Of a stretch of 7,597 nt of DNA, positions 4,423 through 7,597 are shown in pieces. How positions within the stretch are numbered: position 1 is the stretch's first letter; each line of letters opens with the position of its first letter. Where the stretch lies: the NCBI GenBank assembly GCA_023245915.1, contig JAHFJK010000057.1, positions 1 to 7,597 of the forward strand. The letters are read 5' to 3'. This DNA is from Candidatus Doudnabacteria bacterium (lineage in GTDB: Bacteria > Patescibacteriota > Doudnabacteria > UBA920). The translations under genes and the position numbers were made by a program. The notes beneath the pieces are model-generated. The model was not told the DNA's origin. It saw nothing but the letters and a program-made list of their open reading frames with translations, and ran no database searches.

Positions 4423-5028
4423 ATGAACAAACCGATAATTTTTGGAATAGTAGTAGTAGTTGCCGGCATTGCCTCGGTCGTGGTTTTAAACAACCGCCAT
4501 CAGGCAAATAATAAATCGGGGACGGTAATAGAGAAGGCTGATAAGTCTGGCACGGAAGGTTCTATGGCTGGCAAAGAAAAAGACATGATGTCCGCCGAAG
4601 GCGGATCCGCCTCTGGCGGAAAAAACGAAATGATGGATGAAACCATGCAAAAAGAAAACCACGCAACGCCCACAACCGATTCCATGATGAAAAAAACTGA
4701 GGCTATGATGCCAAAGGCCGGTTCGTACCTGGATTATTCCGGGCAGGCTGTGGCAGAGGCTCAAAAAAACGGTAAAAAGGTTGTGTTATTTTTTCACGCA
4801 GCCTGGTGCCCTTACTGCAAAGCGGCAGATGCGGCGTTTAAAGCTAACCCCGATAAAATCCCGGCAGAAGTAGTGCTGTTAAAAACTGATTACGATTCCC
4901 AAACCGCCTTAAAACAAAAATACGGCATCACCTACCAGCATACATTTGTGCAAATAGACAACAACGGAAATATGGTAACCAAGTGGGTTTCGGGCGATGT
5001 TGATTTGTTAAATAAAAACGTAAAGTAA
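4423..5028 (+). CDS. Membrane-anchored thioredoxin-fold protein, WCPYC active site
   Basis: The 201-aa product has an N-terminal membrane helix (PIIFGIVVVVAGIASVVVL, 4-22), a long polar methionine-rich linker (about 23-98) and a C-terminal thioredoxin-fold domain (about 100-201). The active site is AAWCPYCK (Cys129, Cys132) after the strand KKVVLFFHA. By charge the domain should face outside, where it would reduce or exchange disulfides and receive electrons from CcdA, encoded next. The usual cis-proline position reads YGITYQHTFVQID, with His173 where thioredoxins have Pro. Conserved cis-Pro shapes substrate binding, so specificity may differ. Linker residues 57-66 (SAEGGSASGG) are encoded by a palindromic repeat, and Met pairs (MM at 55, 70, 88, 95) recur in the linker; a metal role is only a thought. 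A good ribosome site, AAAGGA, supports the start. The stop is one base before the ccdA ATG. Confidence 0.85.
   Translation: MNKPIIFGIVVVVAGIASVVVLNNRHQANNKSGTVIEKADKSGTEGSMAGKEKDMMSAEGGSASGGKNEMMDETMQKENHATPTTDSMMKKTEAMMPKAGSYLDYSGQAVAEAQKNGKKVVLFFHAAWCPYCKAADAAFKANPDKIPAEVVLLKTDYDSQTALKQKYGITYQHTFVQIDNNGNMVTKWVSGDVDLLNKNVK
4591..4620. repeat. Intact 30-bp double-hairpin palindromic element, in frame
   Basis: Two perfect back-to-back hairpins: TCCGCC-GAA-GGCGGA then TCCGCC-TCT-GGCGGA, with a central GGCGGATCCGCC palindrome. Exactly ten codons in phase with the thioredoxin gene, encoding SAEGGSASGG in the flexible linker, where an insertion would be tolerated. Confidence 0.85.
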
Positions 5029-5029
5029 T

Positions 5030-5749
5030 ATGATCCAAATCCTACTTGCAATACTTGCTGGAATATTTACGATTGGCGCGCCGTGTATTCTGCCGCTTCT
5101 GCCCATTCTACTCGGCGCTTCGGTCGGACAAAAAAGCAAGACCAGGCCGCTGTTTATTACCCTGGGATTTATCCTGACTTTTTCAGCCGTCGGGCTCCTG
5201 CTTTCTGTAATTATTAGCCGGTTTAATTTTAGCCCTAACGGCTTGCGGCAGGCGGCGATTTTTGCCCTGGCCCTTTTTGGCCTGTTTATGGTTTGGCCTA
5301 CCCCGTTTGAAAAGCTTACCCAAAGCATGAACGGGATTATTAACAAAGCCAACCAAACTGCGGGCCAAGCCGGTAGCGGGAATTTTGGCGGCTTGATATT
5401 AGGCATTATGCTCGGCGTTATTTGGACGCCCTGCGCCGGTCCGGTTTTAGGCTCTATCCTGACTTTAATTGCCACGCAAACTGATTTGCCTAAAGCCGGC
5501 ATACTTTTATTTGCCTATGCCATTGGCGCGGGCATTCCCATGCTAATCATTGCTTATGGCAGCCAGTTAGTGACCACAAAAATCCGCGCCATTGCCCAAT
5601 ATGCCGGACGCCTCCAGCAAATTTTCGGCCTACTGATTATACTTTTAGCTCTAGCAATGTATTTCCAGTATGACTCCTTACTCCAAGCCAGGCTTTTGGA
5701 CCTGCTCCCGGGTTGGAATTTTGCCAACTCCAAAATTTTTAACCAATAA
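5030..5749 (+). CDS. ccdA: CcdA-type thiol:disulfide transporter (DsbD core domain)
   Basis: CcdA is an integral membrane protein that takes reducing power from cytoplasmic thioredoxin and passes it to extracytoplasmic thioredoxin-like proteins through two membrane cysteines. The 239-aa product is the usual single-domain length with about six membrane segments (roughly 2-24, 40-64, 72-90, 117-146, 152-178, 192-212). Both hallmark motifs are present: GAPCILPLLPILLG with Cys19, and GVIWTPCAGPVLG with Cys135. The start codon lies one base after the thioredoxin gene stop with no separate ribosome site, so translation is coupled. The next gene follows after 4 bp and encodes a TlpA-like protein with a DipZ-type C-terminus. 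In mycobacterial DipZ these parts are fused to a CcdA domain, so this pair is a split version. Neighbours make the electron-relay role likely. Confidence 0.92.
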   Translation: MIQILLAILAGIFTIGAPCILPLLPILLGASVGQKSKTRPLFITLGFILTFSAVGLLLSVIISRFNFSPNGLRQAAIFALALFGLFMVWPTPFEKLTQSMNGIINKANQTAGQAGSGNFGGLILGIMLGVIWTPCAGPVLGSILTLIATQTDLPKAGILLFAYAIGAGIPMLIIAYGSQLVTTKIRAIAQYAGRLQQIFGLLIILLALAMYFQYDSLLQARLLDLLPGWNFANSKIFNQ

Positions 5750-5753
5750 GCCC

Positions 5754-6926
5754 ATGAAAAAAATCATTCCTTATATTTTGATAGTAGTTGCATTACTGAT
5801 AGCCGGCGGAATTTATATAGACTCAACTTCTAAAACTGCCGACAACCTCAAACCTGGCGGCTATCGGCAACCGAAAAAAATTAATTTAGCCGACAGCGGA
5901 AAACCCGCGCAGGCCAAACTTAAAACCGGGCAAGGAGAAACGCAAATGCCCAAAATAGATTTTAACAAATATGGTGCTGCGCCAAACTTCACCGGTATTT
6001 CGCATTGGCTAAATGGGACTGTTGCCGAATGTCATTTTGACTGCAATTCCAGGATTTCGTCTGAAAAGCACATTCAGCAACAGTCCCTAAATAGCGATCC
6101 TTTAACCATTGAACAGCTAAAAGGCAAAGTGGTGCTCATAGATTTTTGGACCTATTCCTGCATTAATTGCATTAGGACTTTACCTTATGTGACCAAATGG
6201 TATGACACTTACCAAGACCAGGGCTTAGTGGTGGTGGGCGTGCATACTCCGGAATTTGCTTTTGAAAAAGTAACAGACAACGTAGCCACGGCCATAAAAC
6301 GATTTAAAATAAATTACCCGGTAGCGCAGGACAATGACTACGCTACTTGGCAGGCTTACAACAACCATTACTGGCCGGCAGAATATTTAATAGATAAAAA
6401 CGGCCAAATAGTTTACGAGCATTTTGGCGAAGGTAATTATGACCATACCGAAGATGCCATTAGAATTTTATTGGGCATGGACAAACCGGTTGCCAAAGAC
6501 AATGGAAAAGATTTAAGCGGCATTCGTTCTCCGGAAATGTATTTTGAACTTCCACGGCTTACTAACCTTGCGCCAGAACAAACTCCATCACTATCCCCTA
6601 AACCCTACACCCTCCCCCCTAAATTAGAACTCAATAAGTTTGCCTTAGAAGGCAACTGGTGTTTTGACTCCGAAAAAGCTTCGCTCTGCGGCCCGGGGCC
6701 GGGAAAAATTAAACTGCATTTTTCTTCCGGCAAAGTTTTTATGGTCGCGGCAGCGGATAAACCAATAACCTTGAAAATTAAAGTTGATGGTAGTGCCCAG
6801 CCTGATGTAGCCGTGCAAATGTCAGACCTCTACACTTTATTTGACTCTAATCAATATAACGAACATGAAATAGAAATTACCATCCCCGAAGCGGGTTTTG
6901 AAGCTTTCACTTTCACCTTCGGTTAA
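5754..6926 (+). CDS. Membrane-anchored TlpA-like thioredoxin with DipZ-type C-terminal domain
   Basis: I chose the ATG at 5754 (MKKIIPYIL...), 4 bp after the ccdA stop; an upstream in-frame ATG lies inside ccdA. The 390-aa product has an N-terminal anchor (IIPYILIVVALLIAGGIYI, 4-22), a variable stalk, a TlpA/AhpC-type thioredoxin domain (about 75-241) and a C-terminal beta-rich domain (about 255-390) like the end of mycobacterial DipZ (CcdA + thioredoxin + carbohydrate-binding-like domain). The active site is FWTYSCINCIRTLPY (Cys136, Cys139) with the cis-Pro in YWPAEYLID (Pro208). The C-terminal part starts SPEMYFELPR and has a Cys303/Cys312 pair that may form a disulfide. It should accept electrons from CcdA outside the membrane. 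Residues 88-113 are an insertion splitting the usual ISHWLN-SDPLTIEQLKGKVV segment; they are encoded by an inverted-repeat element with a target duplication and add two cysteines (93, 97). Confidence 0.88.
   Translation: MKKIIPYILIVVALLIAGGIYIDSTSKTADNLKPGGYRQPKKINLADSGKPAQAKLKTGQGETQMPKIDFNKYGAAPNFTGISHWLNGTVAECHFDCNSRISSEKHIQQQSLNSDPLTIEQLKGKVVLIDFWTYSCINCIRTLPYVTKWYDTYQDQGLVVVGVHTPEFAFEKVTDNVATAIKRFKINYPVAQDNDYATWQAYNNHYWPAEYLIDKNGQIVYEHFGEGNYDHTEDAIRILLGMDKPVAKDNGKDLSGIRSPEMYFELPRLTNLAPEQTPSLSPKPYTLPPKLELNKFALEGNWCFDSEKASLCGPGPGKIKLHFSSGKVFMVAAADKPITLKIKVDGSAQPDVAVQMSDLYTLFDSNQYNEHEIEITIPEAGFEAFTFTFG
6010..6092. mobile_element. 73-bp MITE-like element with terminal inverted repeats and 5-bp target duplication
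   Basis: The element spans 6015-6087. Its left end GGGACTGTTGCCGAATGT (6015-6032) and right end ACATTCAGCAACAGTCCC (6070-6087) are reverse complements at 17 of 18 positions. The flanking TAAAT at 6010-6014 and 6088-6092 is an exact direct repeat, as left by transposition. The interior (6033-6069) is partly self-complementary too (TTTTGA.../...TCTGAAAA, ATTCC/GGAT). Element plus one TAAAT copy adds 78 bp, 26 codons, so the TlpA-like gene stays open through it. Removing it restores the family-typical HWLNSDPLTIEQLKGK. No transposase is present, so it would be mobilised in trans if active. Confidence 0.8.
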
Positions 6927-6959
6927 TTCCAGGACTTGCGCACCGCGTAAGTCCTGAAT
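6925..6959. repeat. Hairpin bridging the tlpA-like stop and the XRE start
   Basis: Arms AGGACTTGCGC (6931-6941) and GCGTAAGTCCT (6945-6955) pair over 11 bp with one G-U pair around an ACC loop, extended outward by AATTC/GAATT. The hairpin begins in the TAA of the preceding gene and ends 3 bases before the XRE ATG, so it occupies the entire ribosome-binding region. The AGGACTTACGC/GCGTAAGTCCT motif resembles a short palindromic repeat I associate with cyanobacteria and other genomes (recognition, unverified). Confidence 0.7.
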
Positions 6960-6962
6960 TCC

Positions 6963-7208
6963 ATGATTGCCAACCGGGTTAAAATTTTCCGTGAAAAAAA
7001 CAACCTCACCCAGCAGCAGTTAGGCGAGGCTGTTGGCGTTTCCAGGCAAACTATTATTGCCGTGGAAAAAGGCAACTACGAGCCTTCCTTAGGGCTGGCT
7101 TTAAAATTGGCAAAAATTTTTTCCGCCAAAGGCGGATCCCTGCCCGTCCGGCAGGCGGGCGCCTCCGGCGGAAAAATTAAAGTTGAGGATCTGTTTGTCT
7201 TGCACTGA
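6963..7208 (+). CDS. XRE-family helix-turn-helix transcriptional regulator with repeat-encoded insert
   Basis: A small DNA-binding protein of the XRE/Cro type (81 aa). The helix-turn-helix is standard: NRVKIFREKNNLTQQQLGEA (4-23), then VGVSRQTIIAVEKGNYEPSL (24-43), then LALKLAKIF. Members of this subfamily (typically about 65 aa) usually continue directly into KVKVEDLF. Here 17 residues (54-70, SAKGGSLPVRQAGASGG) interrupt that, encoded by nested palindromic repeats at 7122-7172, before KIKVEDLFVLH. The insert lies between the last helix and the C-terminal segment and may be tolerated as a loop. The start has no free ribosome site because a hairpin fills the leader, so translation may depend on the upstream gene. 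The next gene, 39 bp downstream, is a DUF2178-like membrane protein, a common partner of such regulators. Confidence 0.88.
   Translation: MIANRVKIFREKNNLTQQQLGEAVGVSRQTIIAVEKGNYEPSLGLALKLAKIFSAKGGSLPVRQAGASGGKIKVEDLFVLH
7122..7172. repeat. Nested palindromic elements (30 bp + 21 bp) in the XRE gene
   Basis: The outer unit is TCCGCC-AAA-GGCGGA (7122-7136) followed by TCC (7137-7139) and GCC-TCC-GGCGGA (7161-7172): the same 30-bp double hairpin as 4591-4620 once bases 7140-7160 are removed. Those 21 bases are themselves palindromic (CCTGCC-N5-GGCAGG, 7139-7155) and encode LPVRQAG. Both insertions are whole codons, so the gene remains open. Confidence 0.8.
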
Positions 7209-7226
7209 TGTTAGAATGTTAATATG

Positions 7227-7241
7227 ATAGTATGTTACTAT
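7227..7241. promoter_or_regulatory. Small palindrome before the DUF2178-like gene, possible operator
   Basis: ATAGTA-TGT-TACTAT lies 6 bp before the ATG of the last gene. A weak promoter can be drawn just upstream (TTGCAC at 7200-7205, 17 bp, TATGAT at 7223-7228), which would place the palindrome around the transcription start. Its AGTA/TACT halves also occur, without the spacer, in the operator-like palindrome at 4355-4372. This is suggestive only. Confidence 0.3.
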
Positions 7242-7247
7242 AACCCT

Positions 7248-7597
7248 ATGAAAACAATTATCTACTACCTTTTACTTCTTGTTTTTATTGCGCTGGTTTC
7301 CGGTTTCTTAATTTTTGGGCAGACCGAGGCAATGTCCATGGCGGAAATGCTGGGCATTTGCGCATTTTTGGTTTTATACACAGTCGCCATGTCCCTGGTC
7401 GGTGAAATGGGGGTGGTTGATGAAAGAGATGTGCTCCACCGGAACCTTGCTAACCGCGCCGGGCTGGTGGCCGGCTTAATCATACTCTCTTTAGGCGTGC
7501 TGTACCAAATGTTTGTCTTGCATAAAATTGACTACTGGCTCTTAACCGGACTAATTGTGATTAATCTTGCCAAAATTGTCAGCTTAATTTTTTGCAA
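7248..7597 (+). CDS. DUF2178-like four-helix membrane protein (partial, cut by window end)
   Basis: An ATG at 7248 opens a frame that runs without a stop to the window end, giving 116 residues. Four hydrophobic segments are visible: about 4-23 (IIYYLLLLVFIALVSGFLIF), 35-51, 73-91 and 97-115. The polar loop between the second and third contains VVDERDVLHRNLANRAG (56-72), resembling the DERxxxxxxxA motif that marks DUF2178-type small integral membrane proteins. These commonly sit directly downstream of short XRE regulators, as here (39 bp gap), and the pair is thought to be co-expressed; their biochemical role is not established. No clear Shine-Dalgarno precedes the start. The C-terminus is missing, but by family size little should be lost. 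Confidence 0.75.
   Translation, partial: MKTIIYYLLLLVFIALVSGFLIFGQTEAMSMAEMLGICAFLVLYTVAMSLVGEMGVVDERDVLHRNLANRAGLVAGLIILSLGVLYQMFVLHKIDYWLLTGLIVINLAKIVSLIFC

Noticed and set aside
5670..5753. Longer start for the TlpA-like protein inside ccdA
   Set aside because: The added 28 residues are an out-of-frame reading of the ccdA end and are not membrane-like. The ATG at 5754 starts a clean anchor.

Overview
The window looks like a piece of a Patescibacteria (Candidate Phyla Radiation, Parcubacteria-like) chromosome. The reasons are the compact gene set, a short HrcA with a four-helix-bundle gene next to it, a small protein with the FYWYSWRPEK-type N-terminus common in that group, and several families of short palindromic repeats lying both between and inside genes. 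TGA is used as a stop (93-aa gene and XRE gene), so the UGA-recoded Gracilibacteria/Absconditabacteria code is not in use. The taxonomic call is recognition, not a computed placement.

Left half (about 1-2645, minus strand). A heat-shock operon runs hrcA, then a four-helix-bundle (23S rRNA intervening-sequence-type) gene, then grpE. It has a near-consensus sigma70 promoter overlapped by a CIRCE-type operator (2778-2813), so HrcA probably autorepresses it. No dnaK or dnaJ follows. Instead there is a stretch of about 500 bp of palindromic repeats and a decayed tail of a Bro/DinD-like gene, then an unrecognised 93-aa gene and the start of a small membrane protein cut by the window edge.

Right half (about 2829-7597, plus strand). 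A secreted sedolisin-type (S53) serine peptidase has its own promoter and is followed by a strong hairpin. Next comes an extracytoplasmic thiol-redox operon: a membrane-anchored thioredoxin-fold protein, CcdA, and a TlpA/DipZ-C-terminal-like protein. Together the last two resemble a split DipZ. An XRE regulator and a DUF2178-like membrane protein (truncated by the window end) follow. A model is that CcdA carries electrons across the membrane to the two anchored thioredoxin-fold proteins, which handle disulfides in exported proteins such as the cysteine-rich peptidase upstream.

The most interesting structure is the repeat content. A 73-bp element with 18-bp terminal inverted repeats and a 5-bp target duplication sits in frame inside the TlpA-like gene. 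Ten-codon double-hairpin elements (TCCGCC-NNN-GGCGGA twice) sit in frame in the thioredoxin and XRE genes and, as a degenerate copy, just upstream of the peptidase start. The XRE copy carries a second, seven-codon palindrome nested inside it. All add multiples of three bases, so the proteins carry repeat-encoded segments.
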